A stretch of 64,000 nt of DNA, taken from NCBI RefSeq assembly GCF_022344005.1, contig NZ_CP092190.1, positions 1,650,001-1,714,000 of the forward strand, written 5' to 3'. This stretch comes from Deinococcus sp. KNUC1210 (GTDB lineage Bacteria; Deinococcota; Deinococci; Deinococcales; Deinococcaceae). The notes below the pieces were generated by a model. That model was not told the origin of the DNA. It saw only the letters and a program-made list of their open reading frames with translations, and ran no database searches. A program made the position numbers and the translations under genes. Shown one piece after another: positions 16,578-26,450 of the stretch. The first letter of the stretch is position 1, and every line of letters starts with the position of its first letter.

Positions 16578-17711
16578 GTGCGCATCGGGTTCGTGACGGC
16601 AACCTATCTTCCTTCCCGCAACGGCGTGGCGACCAGCAGCGCCCTGTTTGCACGTGGCCTGCGCGATCTGGGCCACGAGGTCCGGATTTTTGCCCCGGTT
16701 CACCCGGCCCAGCAGCCCGAAGCAGGCGTGTACCGCCTGCCCAGCATGTCGTGGGGTGCGCCGCCCGACTATCCGCTGCTGCTGTGGCCCAGCCGCCCGG
16801 TGGTGGCCCGTCAGCCGCTGTTCGACCTCGACATCATCCATACCATGCACCCCTTTTTATCGGGGCAACTGGCGGCCCTGTGGTCGCGGCGCATCTCGGC
16901 GTACCGCAAACGGCCCGTGCCGCTGGTCTTCACGGCACATACCCAGTACGAGCAGTACCTGCACTATGCCCGCGTCCCCCGCCGGGCCGGAACATCGCTG
17001 ATGCGGGCACATGTGGCGGCGTTTGCGCGGCAGGCCGACCGGGTGCTCGTGCCGGGCCGGGCGATGGCCCAGATGCTGGCGCTGTACGGCTACGCGGGCG
17101 AGGTGACGACGCTGCCCAATCCGGTCGATCTGGAGAGTTTTGCCGCCGCCACCGGGAAGGGTATCCGGGCCGAGTACGGCATTCCGGACGCCGCCCCGCT
17201 GGTGCTGAGCCTGGGTCGACTGGCCCCCGAAAAGAATCTGGAGACGCTGCTGCTGGCCTTCGAGGCAGCCCGCGCCCTGCGCCCCGAACTGCGGCTGCTC
17301 ATCGTCGGAGACGGCCCGAGCCGAGCGGCACTGAGTGCGCGGGCTGGCGAGGGCATCATCTTCGCGGGCGGCGTCCCGTATGCCCGCGTGCCCGAGATTC
17401 TGGCGGCCAGCGACGTGTTTCTGACGGCCAGCGAGAGCGAGGTGCTGCCGATGTCGATGATCGAGGCGCTGGCGTCGGGTGCGCCGCTGGTGGCCGCCCA
17501 CAGCCCCGCCGCCCTCGATCTGATTCAGGACGGCGTAAACGGCCTGCTGAGCACCGCCGACCCCGCCGCCCTGGCAGCCGCACTGCTCGAAGCGCTGCGA
17601 CCGGGCCGCCTGCCGCTGCTGCGTCAGCACGCCCGCACGTCGGCCCTCAGCTATGACGTGCGGGCCAGAAGTGCCGATCTGCTGGGCATCTATCAGGCGC
17701 TGCTGGGATAA
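16578..17711 (+). CDS. GT4-family glycosyltransferase
   Basis: 377 aa, GT-B fold. N-terminal acceptor domain starts [19 protein letters not shown] with the Gly-rich loop; the C-terminal donor domain has [31 protein letters not shown] and the E-x7-E motif in [23 protein letters not shown]. It is close to PimB/MgtA-like alpha-mannosyl or glucosyl transferases acting on lipids. In Deinococcus such enzymes build glycolipids of the envelope; that assignment is inference. Start is GTG (no upstream ATG), 83 bp from the divergent hisA. Confidence 0.9.
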   Translation: MRIGFVTATYLPSRNGVATSSALFARGLRDLGHEVRIFAPVHPAQQPEAGVYRLPSMSWGAPPDYPLLLWPSRPVVARQPLFDLDIIHTMHPFLSGQLAALWSRRISAYRKRPVPLVFTAHTQYEQYLHYARVPRRAGTSLMRAHVAAFARQADRVLVPGRAMAQMLALYGYAGEVTTLPNPVDLESFAAATGKGIRAEYGIPDAAPLVLSLGRLAPEKNLETLLLAFEAARALRPELRLLIVGDGPSRAALSARAGEGIIFAGGVPYARVPEILAASDVFLTASESEVLPMSMIEALASGAPLVAAHSPAALDLIQDGVNGLLSTADPAALAAALLEALRPGRLPLLRQHARTSALSYDVRARSADLLGIYQALLG

Positions 17712-17777
17712 CGCACGCGGCGCAGCTTCGTGCCTTTGCGCCCACTGCCCGTTCTGCTGCGTCTCGAGACTGCCCGG

Positions 17778-18800
17778 ATGGATCTTCCTGCCCTTCACAC
17801 GGCGCTGCTCGGCTGGTTCGCGGTGCAGCGCCGGGATCTGCCCTGGCGCATGACCGACGAACAGGGACGGCGCGACCCGTACCGCGTGTGGGTCAGCGAG
17901 GTGCTGCTTCAGCAGACGCAGGTGGTGCGCGGGCGTGTGTACTTCGAGCGCTTCCTGACGGCGTTTCCGACGGTGGAGGCGCTGGCGCTCGCGCCGCAGG
18001 AAGCGGTGCTGAAGGCCTGGGAAGGCTGCGGCTACTACGCCCGCGCCCGGAACCTGCACAGAGCCGCGCAGCAGATCGTGCAGAGCGGCCTGCCCACCAC
18101 CTATGAGGGCTGGCGAGCACTGCCGGGCGTGGGGCCGTATACGGCGGCGGCAATCGCCTCGCTGGCTTTCGGAGAGGCGCAGGCGGTGCTCGACGGCAAC
18201 GTTCGCCGGGTGCTGAGTCGCCTGCACGCCGTGGAGGAACCGTCGCCGCGCTGGGCACAGGAAACGGCAGACGCGCTGCTCGACGCGGCCCATCCGGGCG
18301 AATGGAACGAAGCGGTGATGGATCTGGGCGCCACGCTGTGCACGCCCGCCAACCCGCGCTGCGCCGAGTGCCCGCTTTCGGCGCAGTGTGCGGCCTTCGC
18401 CAGTGGCGACCCGTCGCAGTACCCGGCTCCCAAAAAACGGGCGGCTGTGCGCCAGATCAGCGCCGTGGCCCTGCTGATCGGAACGGCGCAGCAGGCCTAT
18501 CTGGAACAGCGAGCAGGAGCGCTGCTGGGCGGCCTCTGGGGACTGCCGCTGGAAGAACTGAAGCCAGATGAAGACGAGGCGGCGGCGCTCCAGCGGCTGA
18601 CCACACGGCTGGGCGCGGCGGCTGGGCGGCGGCTGGGAACGGCGCAGCACAACATGACGCACCGCACCCTCGCCGTGACGGTCTACGCGGCCGAGGCCGA
18701 CCTGCCGCTGACGCCCGTTGTCCTGCGCCCGCTGCCACGGCTAGACCAGAAGTTACTGGCCCTGGACAGCACCGGTGGCGTTCAGCCTGCGCTGTTCTGA
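17778..18800 (+). CDS. mutY: A/G-specific adenine DNA glycosylase
   Basis: Removes A mispaired with 8-oxoG in base excision repair. Domain order: catalytic HhH-GPD domain with Glu in SEVLLQQTQV, LPGVGPYTAAAIAS hairpin-helix-hairpin, VMDLGATLC with the catalytic Asp; then the [4Fe-4S] cluster C-x6-C-x2-C-x5-C (CTPANPRCAECPLSAQC); then a C-terminal MutT-like domain (LLGGLWGLPLEE) that recognises 8-oxoG. ATG at 17778 gives MDLPALHTALLGWF, the normal family start; a GTG 48 bp upstream is less likely. The gene follows the glycosyltransferase by about 66 bp. Confidence 0.95.
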   Translation: MDLPALHTALLGWFAVQRRDLPWRMTDEQGRRDPYRVWVSEVLLQQTQVVRGRVYFERFLTAFPTVEALALAPQEAVLKAWEGCGYYARARNLHRAAQQIVQSGLPTTYEGWRALPGVGPYTAAAIASLAFGEAQAVLDGNVRRVLSRLHAVEEPSPRWAQETADALLDAAHPGEWNEAVMDLGATLCTPANPRCAECPLSAQCAAFASGDPSQYPAPKKRAAVRQISAVALLIGTAQQAYLEQRAGALLGGLWGLPLEELKPDEDEAAALQRLTTRLGAAAGRRLGTAQHNMTHRTLAVTVYAAEADLPLTPVVLRPLPRLDQKLLALDSTGGVQPALF

Positions 18801-18867
18801 ACCTGCACTCTTTTGAATCCCCACTGCACTGAAGAAGTGGTCTGAAGGTCTGGCCCGTCACAGGCGC

Positions 18868-18873
18868 TACACT
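18868..18873 (+). promoter_or_regulatory. -10 element (TACACT) of uppS
   Basis: Ends 9 nt before the uppS ATG. Confidence 0.45.
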
Positions 18874-18882
18874 GACGCCGAC

Positions 18883-19716
18883 ATGGCCGCGCGTTCTCCT
18901 CTCGCAAATGTTGTTCGCAGCCTGTACCGGGCGCGAGTCACTGCTGCCAAACCGGTCTACTGGTGGTACGAACGGCGTCTGCGGCGCAAGGTCCGCACGG
19001 GCGGCAAGCTGCCCAAGCACCTGGGCCTGATTCTGGACGGCAACCGCCGCTTTGCCAAAGCCTCGGGGCTTCAGCGCGAGATGGGCCATACCTTCGGCGC
19101 AGAAAAGGCGCACGAGGTTTTGCAGTGGTGCCTGGAACTGGGCATTCCCGCCGTCACCATCTGGGTGCTCAGCACCGACAACACCAGCCGCGACCCGGAA
19201 GAGATCGCCCACATCCTCAAGCTGCTGGAACAGGAGGCCAGGAACCTCGCCACCGATCCGCGCATTCACGGCAACCGGGTCAAAGTGCGGGCCATCGGAC
19301 AGCACTCGCAGTTTCCGCCGCAGGTACTCAGCGCCCTTCAGGATCTGGAACAGGTCACGGCCCACTACGACGGCATGATGCTGAATATCGCGGTGGGCTA
19401 CGGCGGGCGCGAAGAAATCGTGGACGCCGTGAAAGAGTATCTGGGCAAACAGGCGGCGGCAGGCCATAGCCTGGAAGCGGCGGCCCAGCAGCTCGGCCCC
19501 GACGACATCAGCGCCCACACCTACACCGCCGATACGCCCGAAGTCGATTTCATCATCCGCACCAGCGGCGAGATTCGTCTTTCTGGTTTCATGCTGTGGC
19601 AGAGCGTGTATTCGGAATTCTATTTTGCAGACGTGAACTGGCCGAGCTTCCGCTGGGTCGATTTTCTGCGGGCGCTGCGCGACTTTCAGGGTCGCAAACG
19701 GCGATTCGGCAAATAG
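18883..19716 (+). CDS. uppS: isoprenyl transferase (cis-prenyl diphosphate synthase)
   Basis: Adds isopentenyl units in cis to make polyprenyl diphosphate, the precursor of the cell-wall lipid carrier. 277 aa, about 25 longer than E. coli UppS because of an N-terminal extension with RAR..RRLRRKVR basic residues. Conserved regions: LGLILDGNRRFAKASG (region I, catalytic Asp), VTIWVLSTDN, LNIAVGYGGREEIVDA, and FIIRTSGEIRLSGFMLWQSVYSEFYFADVNWP (region V, Glu). UppP, the phosphatase that completes the carrier, is encoded near 62 kb. Confidence 0.94.
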   Translation: MAARSPLANVVRSLYRARVTAAKPVYWWYERRLRRKVRTGGKLPKHLGLILDGNRRFAKASGLQREMGHTFGAEKAHEVLQWCLELGIPAVTIWVLSTDNTSRDPEEIAHILKLLEQEARNLATDPRIHGNRVKVRAIGQHSQFPPQVLSALQDLEQVTAHYDGMMLNIAVGYGGREEIVDAVKEYLGKQAAAGHSLEAAAQQLGPDDISAHTYTADTPEVDFIIRTSGEIRLSGFMLWQSVYSEFYFADVNWPSFRWVDFLRALRDFQGRKRRFGK

Positions 19717-19744
19717 CGCTGTTTCAAGCACCAGCGCTCAGACG

Positions 19745-19779
19745 AAAAAAGGCACGGCTACTTTTCGGGAGGCCGTGCC
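19745..19779 (-). terminator. rho-independent terminator of cfa
   Basis: GGCACGGC/GCCGTGCC stem followed on the minus strand by six T; lies 19 bp past the cfa stop, between convergent uppS and cfa. Confidence 0.85.
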
Positions 19780-19797
19780 TGATCGGTGAAGGCTGTC

Positions 19798-21240
19798 CTA
19801 GTCGGCAGCGGAGGGCGTTCCTGCTTCCACATCCACCCGGCTGAGTGGCAGCCCGGCCTTTCCCGACGAGGTGGGCTTGGCATACAGCGACTGCACCACG
19901 CCGATGCGCCCGGCGCGGAACGAATCGGCACTTCCCGCCATATACAGCCGCCAGATACGGTAGGTCACCTCGTCGGTGAGGCGCACGACCTGATCGTGGT
20001 TGGCTTCCAGCCGCCGAATCCATTCGAGCAGCGTCAGGGCGTAGTGTTCGCGCATGTTCTCGACATCGCGCAGTTCAAAGCCTGCCGCCTCGGCACGGGC
20101 GGTCAGTTCGCCGATACGCCGCAGTTCGCCGTCTGGAAAGACGTATTCCTGAATAAACGAGTGGCTGTTCAGGTAGCGTTCCATCAGCCCGAAGCCCCAG
20201 CGCACGAACCTCGGCGTGACCGCTGTGACGATGCCGTGGTTCAGAAACAGTCCACCGGGACGCAGCAGCCGGTAAGCCTGCTGAAAATAGGCGGGCAGTT
20301 TGCCGCTGCCCACATGCTCGACCATGCCCACCGAAACGATCTTGTCGAAGCTGGGAACGGGCGGCAGGTCGCGGTAATCACGCAGTTCGAAGGTCACGCG
20401 GTCGGCCACGCCTGCTGCCTGGGCGCGGGCGCGGGCCAGCTCGGCCTGAGCCGGACTGAGCGTGATGCCAGTGACCCGCACGCCGTAGTGCTGCGCGGCA
20501 TAGATCGACAGTGCGCCCCAGCCGCTGCCGATATCGAGCAGGTGTTCGCCCGGCTTCAGGCGCAGCTTGCGGCACAGCCTGTCCAGCTTGAGACGCTGCG
20601 CCTCCTCCAGCGTTTCCTGTCCGGTGGCGAAGTAGGCGCAGCTGTACACCATGCGCTGATCGAGAAACAGGGCATAGAAGTCGTTGCCGACATCGTAGTG
20701 ATACCGAATAGACCGGGCGTCTCGCTCCTTCGAGTGCACGCCGCCCTCGTGGGTCGCGGCGTGGCTGGGGCGCGGGGGAGCGTCGTCGGTGGGCAGCGAC
20801 AGCAGCCGGGGCAACAGCCGCAGCAGGGTCAGAGGGTGCAGCAGTCGGGGGGCTGCCGCCACGCCCTGGGTCAGCAGCGGCAGGGGGTCGCCCTCGATAT
20901 CGAGGTCTCCGAAAAGATAGCTTTCGGCCACGCTCAGATCGCTGGGCGGCCACAGCATGCGGCGCAGCGCTCCAGCACGGTTGAGGTGCAGGACCGTGGT
21001 GGCCCCGGCGGGTCCTTCAGACGTTCCGTCCCAGTAGCGCACCCCGAAGGCCCACTTCGCTGGCGGCCCGAACAGCAGGCGCAGGACAGCGCGGGCAGCG
21101 GCAGAGAACCGGGACGACACGCCGGTATCGCGGCCCGGCATCCACGATGAGGCGCTCAACACCGCCTCCGGGTCATCGCCCGTCTCTTGATAGGTCCGAT
21201 CCGACGCGCCGCCTGTCCCAGATGACCGTTCATATCCCAT
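19798..21240 (-). CDS. cfa: cyclopropane-fatty-acyl-phospholipid synthase family methyltransferase
   Basis: 480 aa. SAM-dependent enzyme that adds a methylene across double bonds of membrane lipid acyl chains. Motif I LLDIGSGWGALSIYAAQHYG, then VTGITLSPAQ (nucleotide contact), and FDKIVSVGMVEHVGSGKLPAYF with the bicarbonate-binding His/Glu region; the substrate-domain YHYDVGNDFY and MVYSCAYF are the most diagnostic. The N-terminal ~165 residues form the lipid-recognition domain. An alternative in-frame start downstream is possible since the first ~25 residues are polar. Confidence 0.94.
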   Translation of the reverse strand: MGYERSSGTGGASDRTYQETGDDPEAVLSASSWMPGRDTGVSSRFSAAARAVLRLLFGPPAKWAFGVRYWDGTSEGPAGATTVLHLNRAGALRRMLWPPSDLSVAESYLFGDLDIEGDPLPLLTQGVAAAPRLLHPLTLLRLLPRLLSLPTDDAPPRPSHAATHEGGVHSKERDARSIRYHYDVGNDFYALFLDQRMVYSCAYFATGQETLEEAQRLKLDRLCRKLRLKPGEHLLDIGSGWGALSIYAAQHYGVRVTGITLSPAQAELARARAQAAGVADRVTFELRDYRDLPPVPSFDKIVSVGMVEHVGSGKLPAYFQQAYRLLRPGGLFLNHGIVTAVTPRFVRWGFGLMERYLNSHSFIQEYVFPDGELRRIGELTARAEAAGFELRDVENMREHYALTLLEWIRRLEANHDQVVRLTDEVTYRIWRLYMAGSADSFRAGRIGVVQSLYAKPTSSGKAGLPLSRVDVEAGTPSAAD

Positions 21241-21379
21241 AATCCTGTCCCAGCCGCCGAAAAACGTGATCTACCTCTCGCACTGAGCTTCAGCAGACTT
21301 GAGCGTTTGTTGAGAATTTCATACCGGCGCGGCAGAGACTGGGACACCTCTGCGGCGGCTTGCTGTCATGATATAGACC

Positions 21380-23053
21380 ATGACGACTCCTCTCGAAACC
21401 CTATTGGCCCGGGCACACGCGCAGCCGGGCGAACCCCAGGCCAGACTTCAAGACCTGCTGAGTGCGCTGGAAGGCAGCGACTGGACGCTGCTACTCGACG
21501 GCGAGGACGCGCTGGCAGCACAGCTCGCCTCGGTGCTGGGGCCAGGGCTGATCCGACTCGATCCGCGCCTGAGCGTCAACCGCGAAACCTTTGCCAGCCG
21601 TGGACTGGCGCTCGCCAGCAGCGACGGAGACTGGAAGGGAGCGCGGGCGGTATGGCTGATGGAACCCGACGAACGCGCCCTGACACGTGCCCGCCGCGCC
21701 GACGTGCCGGTCATCGTGGACGCCACCCTGTCGCCCGGCGGCCTGTGGACGGGACAGGGCGCACAGTTCGTGGTGTACCGCGACGCCGCCACCCTGAGCG
21801 GCTACGGCGACGTGCGGCTCTCGGCCCTGTCGGGCATGGGCAAGGCTCCCAGACGCAGCGCACCTGCCGCCGCCGACCTCTCGGTGGCCCTGGCTCTGCG
21901 CGATATCGGTACGCTGGCCCTGCGAATGAACCGCCGCACCCGCAACGCTGAGGCGCTGATCGAGCGTTTTCAGGAGCGGGCATTGCCGGTTTCGGGCGGC
22001 GTGCTGCTGCTGGAACACGACGGCCCCAGCACCGTGACACCACTGGGCGGCAATCTGTCGGCGGCCCGGGCGGTATCAGCGGGCACGCTCATCACGGTAG
22101 GCATCGAGAATCCCGATGACGCCTGGGCGATTCTGGGAGTGGCCCTGGGCGCTCAACCGGTCGCCTTCGAGAGCGACCTGTTCGATGCACCTGACGTCCA
22201 GCCAGCTGCTCAGCCTGTCAGCCACCCGCTGCCCGACGAGAGCCAGTCGATTGCCCGCGCCTCGGTCCTGATGGAGAGCAGCAGCACCGAGCCAGTCAGC
22301 GTGGAAACCGCGCCAGACGCCGAATTTACCCCGATGCCTGCCACGACGGAAGCACCCGCCGTTCAGGACGACTATTCCGACCGCGAGTTCGTGTTCACGC
22401 CGCCCCCGGTGCTGCCCGACCTGCCCAGCCTGCCGAGTGTGCCCACCCAGGCCAGCCTGCCCAGCCAACCGGTTCAGGGCAGCGAGCAGGGACAGCCCGC
22501 CCAGGAACGTGGACGCCGCCCCCGGCGCGGTGATCGGCGTCAGGACAGAAACGGCCCTCCGGCTCAGCCACCGATTCAATCCGAAATCGTGATGTCGGAG
22601 AGCTTCCAGCGCGGCCCCGTTTCCACCCCGAATGACAGCGAGTCCGGCGCACCCCAGACTGAGCCGAACACCGACAGCTGGCCCGAGGAGGCCGCGTCGC
22701 AGACCACCATCTACGACGCGCCCAGCGAACCCGAAGTTCTGCTGGAAGCCTCTGAGCCTGCCCAGGAACTGCCGCTTCAGCTGCCGCCCGACCTGCCCGC
22801 CGCCGACGCTGCCGACCCTGCCAGCGACCTGACCGATGAGCAGCAGGCCATCTATGCGCGGCTGCGCGAGTGGCGCAACGCCGAGGCCAAGCGCCAGACG
22901 GTCAGCCGATTTATCATCGCCTCCAATGCCACGCTGGCCGAGGTGGCGCGGCGCATTCCCTATACCGCCGACGATCTGAAGGCGGTCAAGGGCATGGGGC
23001 CAGAGCGGCTGCGGAAGTACGGCGACAAGATTCTGGACGTGGTGCGCGGCTAG
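21380..23053 (+). CDS. degenerate Cys/Met-type PLP-enzyme fold fused to an HRDC domain
   Basis: 557 aa. Residues ~480-557 form an HRDC domain (YARLREWRNAEAKRQTVSRF, DDLKAVKGMGPERLRKYG), a helical nucleic-acid-binding module of RecQ helicases and RNase D. Residues 1-260 follow cystathionine gamma-synthase-like enzymes segment by segment: ARAVWLMEPDE (EsPtNP strand), VPVIVDATLSPGG (VDNTFATP), VVYRDAATLSGYGDV (VVHSATKYIGGHSDV), IGTLALRMNRRTRNAEAL (LKTLPLRMERHSENA), LITVGIENPDDAWAIL (LSVGIEDPDDLIADL). The Schiff-base Lys position is Ala137, so no PLP catalysis is expected. A 200-residue Pro/Glu/Ser-rich linker joins the two. Probably a nucleic-acid-associated structural or regulatory protein; role unknown. 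Confidence 0.75.
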   Translation: MTTPLETLLARAHAQPGEPQARLQDLLSALEGSDWTLLLDGEDALAAQLASVLGPGLIRLDPRLSVNRETFASRGLALASSDGDWKGARAVWLMEPDERALTRARRADVPVIVDATLSPGGLWTGQGAQFVVYRDAATLSGYGDVRLSALSGMGKAPRRSAPAAADLSVALALRDIGTLALRMNRRTRNAEALIERFQERALPVSGGVLLLEHDGPSTVTPLGGNLSAARAVSAGTLITVGIENPDDAWAILGVALGAQPVAFESDLFDAPDVQPAAQPVSHPLPDESQSIARASVLMESSSTEPVSVETAPDAEFTPMPATTEAPAVQDDYSDREFVFTPPPVLPDLPSLPSVPTQASLPSQPVQGSEQGQPAQERGRRPRRGDRRQDRNGPPAQPPIQSEIVMSESFQRGPVSTPNDSESGAPQTEPNTDSWPEEAASQTTIYDAPSEPEVLLEASEPAQELPLQLPPDLPAADAADPASDLTDEQQAIYARLREWRNAEAKRQTVSRFIIASNATLAEVARRIPYTADDLKAVKGMGPERLRKYGDKILDVVRG

Positions 23054-23145
23054 ATGCGGCAGATTGCATTTGAGCAGCTCCCTGTAAACCCTGAAACCCG
23101 AGCCGAGCGGTCAAACGTCTTTTTGGGCGCTGTCGTGGAAACCGT

Positions 23146-23817
23146 ATGACCCCTGAACGCTACGCCAAGATTCGCCGCGTGCTGTCACTGCGTCAGCCCA
23201 CCCTGAGCGTCCTGATGGACGAGGTCAACAAACCGCACAACTTCAGCGCCATTCTGCGGACCTGTGACGCCGTGGGCGTGCTGCGGGCACATGCCGTACC
23301 GCCCAAAGTGTTTCAGGGCGGCGGCTTCGAGGCAGGCACACGCGCCCTCCCGACCTTCGAGGCCACCTCGGGCAGCGCCCACAAGTGGGTGCAGGTGCAG
23401 ACGCACGACAACGCGGTGAGCGCTGTGCAGCACCTTCAGGCACAGGGCTTTCAGGTGCTCGCCACTCACCTTTCGCAGCGCAGCCTGGATTACCGCGAAC
23501 CCGACTACACCCGCCCCACGGTGGTGCTGCTGGGTGCAGAAAAATGGGGTGTATCGGACGCTGCCGCCGAGGCTGCCGACCAGAACATCGTCATTCCGAT
23601 GATGGGCATGGTGCAGAGTCTGAACGTGTCGGTGGCCGCCGCGTCGATTCTGTTCGAGGCGCAGCGGCAGCGGCTGGCAGCGGGCATGTACGCCGTGCCG
23701 CAGCTTTCTCCAGAGGAGCTGGAGAAGCTGGCGTTCGAGTGGAGTTATCCGGAGCTGGTGCCGCTGTACCGGGAAGGGTATCCGGCGCTGGGGACTGAGG
23801 GGGAGATTATCGGCTGA
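23146..23817 (+). CDS. trmH: tRNA (guanosine-18-2'-O)-methyltransferase
   Basis: SPOUT-class methyltransferase that makes Gm18 in the D-loop of tRNAs. 223 aa. Family hallmarks: N-terminal [40 protein letters not shown] (motif 1 Asn and Arg), [12 protein letters not shown] (motif 2) and [23 protein letters not shown] (motif 3, knot). The C-terminal [18 protein letters not shown] tail matches Thermus TrmH. It follows the HRDC gene by 92 bp. Confidence 0.93.
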   Translation: MTPERYAKIRRVLSLRQPTLSVLMDEVNKPHNFSAILRTCDAVGVLRAHAVPPKVFQGGGFEAGTRALPTFEATSGSAHKWVQVQTHDNAVSAVQHLQAQGFQVLATHLSQRSLDYREPDYTRPTVVLLGAEKWGVSDAAAEAADQNIVIPMMGMVQSLNVSVAAASILFEAQRQRLAAGMYAVPQLSPEELEKLAFEWSYPELVPLYREGYPALGTEGEIIG

Positions 23818-23836
23818 GGGAGATTGGCGGGCGAGG

Positions 23837-24463
<627 letters not shown>

Positions 24464-24591
24464 AGCAACCCGCCAACTCCCTGAACGCACCCGCCGATGC
24501 TTCCCGCCCCCCCTGGCAGACGGCGACAGCACAAGCTGTTCTGTTTGCGCCCCTGTCAAGACGCCCTGACCCCACCCCCCTCCAGACGCCC

Positions 24592-24597
24592 TACACT
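24592..24597 (+). promoter_or_regulatory. -10 element (TACACT) of apgM
   Basis: Ends 6 nt before the apgM ATG; just outside the repeat island. Confidence 0.5.
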
Positions 24598-24603
24598 TGA
24601 CCC

Positions 24604-25824
24604 ATGCTCGATACCATCAAAGGCCTAGCCAAAAAGACCGATTCCAAGATTCTGATGGTGGTGCTCGACGGCATAGGTGGCCTGCCGCTGGAACTTGGCG
24701 GCGAGACCGAACTGGCCAGCGCCCACACACCTAACCTCGATGCTCTGGCCCCTCTTGCTCAGCTCGGACAGGTCGAACTCGTCGGTGCTGGCATCACGCC
24801 CGGCAGCGGCCCCGGTCACCTGAGTCTGTTCGGCTACGATCCGATCAAGTTCGTGGTGGGGCGCGGCGCACTCAGCGCGGTGGGCATCGGGGTCAAACTC
24901 GGATACGGCGATGTGGCGGTGCGCGGGAACTTCGCCACGCTGGGCGCTGGGCGCATCGTGGAAGACCGCCGTGCGGGCCGCCCCAGCGACGAGAAGAACG
25001 CCGAGATCGTGGGCATGCTGAGGGCTGCTATTCCCGAGATCGGCGGCGTGAAGGTCGAGATCTATACCGAATCCGAGCACCGCTTCGTGGTGGTGTTCCG
25101 CAATCCCGGTGCGCCGCTGGGAGCCAATCTGTCGGATGTCGATCCGCAGGCGACGGGCGTGCAGCCGCTGACCGCCGAAGCGCACGACGAGGCCAGCAAG
25201 AAGACGGCGGAACTGGTCAATGCCTTTGTAACGCAGGCCGAGGCCACCCTGAGCGGTGAAACTCAGGTCAACGGCGTGCTGTTCCGGGGCTATTCCGATG
25301 TGCCGCACTTCCCCAGCTTCGACGACATCTATCAGCTCCGGGCCGCCTGTATCGCCAGTTATCCGATGTACAAGGGACTGGCGAGTCTGGTCGGGATGGA
25401 CGTGCTGGAAGTGGAAGGCCATGAGGACGCGCTGGCAGGCAAGGTCGAGGCGCTGAAGGCGAACTGGGACAAGTACGACTTCTTCTACTTCCATGTGAAG
25501 AAGACCGACAGCACCGGGGAAGACGGCGATTTTGCCGAGAAGGTACACAAGATCGAACTGTTCGACGAACTCCTGCCCGAACTGCTGGCCCTGAAACCCG
25601 ACGTCCTGGCTATCGTGGGCGACCACAGCACGCCCAGCAAGCTGATGAGCCACAGCTGGCACCCCGTTCCGCTGCTGATCGCCAGCCAGTACGCCCGCAA
25701 GGATGCTGCCCAGCGCTACACCGAGGAAGAGGCCGCCAGAGGCACGCTCGGCCTGCGAAAAGGCACTGACCTGATGCCGCTGCTGATGGCAAACGCCCTG
25801 AAATTGCAGAAATACGGAGCGTAA
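24604..25824 (+). CDS. apgM: 2,3-bisphosphoglycerate-independent phosphoglycerate mutase, archaeal type
   Basis: Interconverts 3- and 2-phosphoglycerate in glycolysis/gluconeogenesis. 406 aa, the length of the archaeal-type ApgM (alkaline phosphatase superfamily) rather than the ~510-aa bacterial GpmI. Metal and catalytic segments: [11 protein letters not shown] (Asp), [16 protein letters not shown] (phosphorylated Ser region), [17 protein letters not shown] (Lys/Asp/His), and [19 protein letters not shown] (Asp-His). Archaeal-type enzyme is found in Thermus/Deinococcus. Monocistronic, leaderless promoter, terminator downstream. Confidence 0.92.
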   Translation: MLDTIKGLAKKTDSKILMVVLDGIGGLPLELGGETELASAHTPNLDALAPLAQLGQVELVGAGITPGSGPGHLSLFGYDPIKFVVGRGALSAVGIGVKLGYGDVAVRGNFATLGAGRIVEDRRAGRPSDEKNAEIVGMLRAAIPEIGGVKVEIYTESEHRFVVVFRNPGAPLGANLSDVDPQATGVQPLTAEAHDEASKKTAELVNAFVTQAEATLSGETQVNGVLFRGYSDVPHFPSFDDIYQLRAACIASYPMYKGLASLVGMDVLEVEGHEDALAGKVEALKANWDKYDFFYFHVKKTDSTGEDGDFAEKVHKIELFDELLPELLALKPDVLAIVGDHSTPSKLMSHSWHPVPLLIASQYARKDAAQRYTEEEAARGTLGLRKGTDLMPLLMANALKLQKYGA

Positions 25825-25853
25825 ACACACAGGGAAGCGTCAGAAGAAATCAG

Positions 25854-25886
25854 AACAGCCGCCGAGGAGGTACCCCGGCGGCTGTT
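25854..25886. terminator. terminator between convergent genes
   Basis: Perfect 11-bp stem AACAGCCGCCG/CGGCGGCTGTT between apgM and the convergent 148-aa membrane protein gene. Confidence 0.75.
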
Positions 25887-25918
25887 GCTTGTTGCTCCTT
25901 CGGCTTTCTGCGGCCCTG

Positions 25919-26365
25919 TTACTGCTGCGGAGCGCTCTGCTGCACCAGCGACACCTTGCCATTGGCGTCCGACTGGCAGGCGAAGGGAATCGACTGGCTG
26001 CCCAGTCCCTGACGGCTGACGGCGACGGTGCTGCTGAGTACCCAGCCCGCCGCCTTGGGGTCGGGGTTCGAGACGGCGCCCTCTACCAGCGATTTCGGAT
26101 CGTACTCGGTGGTAAAGACGGCATTCTGCGACTTGCCCACCGAGGTGGCGAACTGATCGAACTGCGTCTTGCACTCCTCGATAAATTTATATTTGCTGAT
26201 CTTGTTGCGGGCCACGTCGTTGACGTAGGGGTTATGGTTCGCCGTGAAGATGGTGATGAAGGTGAGCAGGGCCAGCGTCAGCAGGATGGCAATCCACAGG
26301 ACGGTACGGCCAGCAGTATTCGATGTCGGTCTGGAGGGCGGGCGAGACACAGAAGGACTGGACAT
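25919..26365 (-). CDS. membrane-anchored hypothetical protein
   Basis: 148 aa, no family recognised. A Ser/Arg-rich N-terminus (SSPSVSRPPSRPTSNTAGR) leads to one membrane helix (TVLWIAILLTLALLTFITIF), then an ~100-residue extracytoplasmic domain with two cysteines (EECKTQF, PFACQSD) that could form a disulfide. The domain reads like a periplasmic binding or pilus-associated fold, but nothing decisive is visible. ATG at 26365 is chosen because the frame upstream is Cys/Trp-rich and improbable. The AI-2E transporter gene lies just upstream on the same strand. Confidence 0.7.
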   Translation of the reverse strand: MSSPSVSRPPSRPTSNTAGRTVLWIAILLTLALLTFITIFTANHNPYVNDVARNKISKYKFIEECKTQFDQFATSVGKSQNAVFTTEYDPKSLVEGAVSNPDPKAAGWVLSSTVAVSRQGLGSQSIPFACQSDANGKVSLVQQSAPQQ

Positions 26366-26404
26366 GATGCCCCAGCATAGCGCGGCCCGCCTGAGCAGAT
26401 GGCA

Positions 26405-26436
26405 AGAAAAAGACGCCCACGATGAGGCGTCCTTTC
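26405..26436 (-). terminator. rho-independent terminator of the AI-2E family gene
   Basis: GACGCC/GGCGTC stem flanked by AGAAAAA, giving a T-rich 3' side on the minus strand. Confidence 0.7.
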
Positions 26437-26450
26437 TGGAGTATTGGCCG

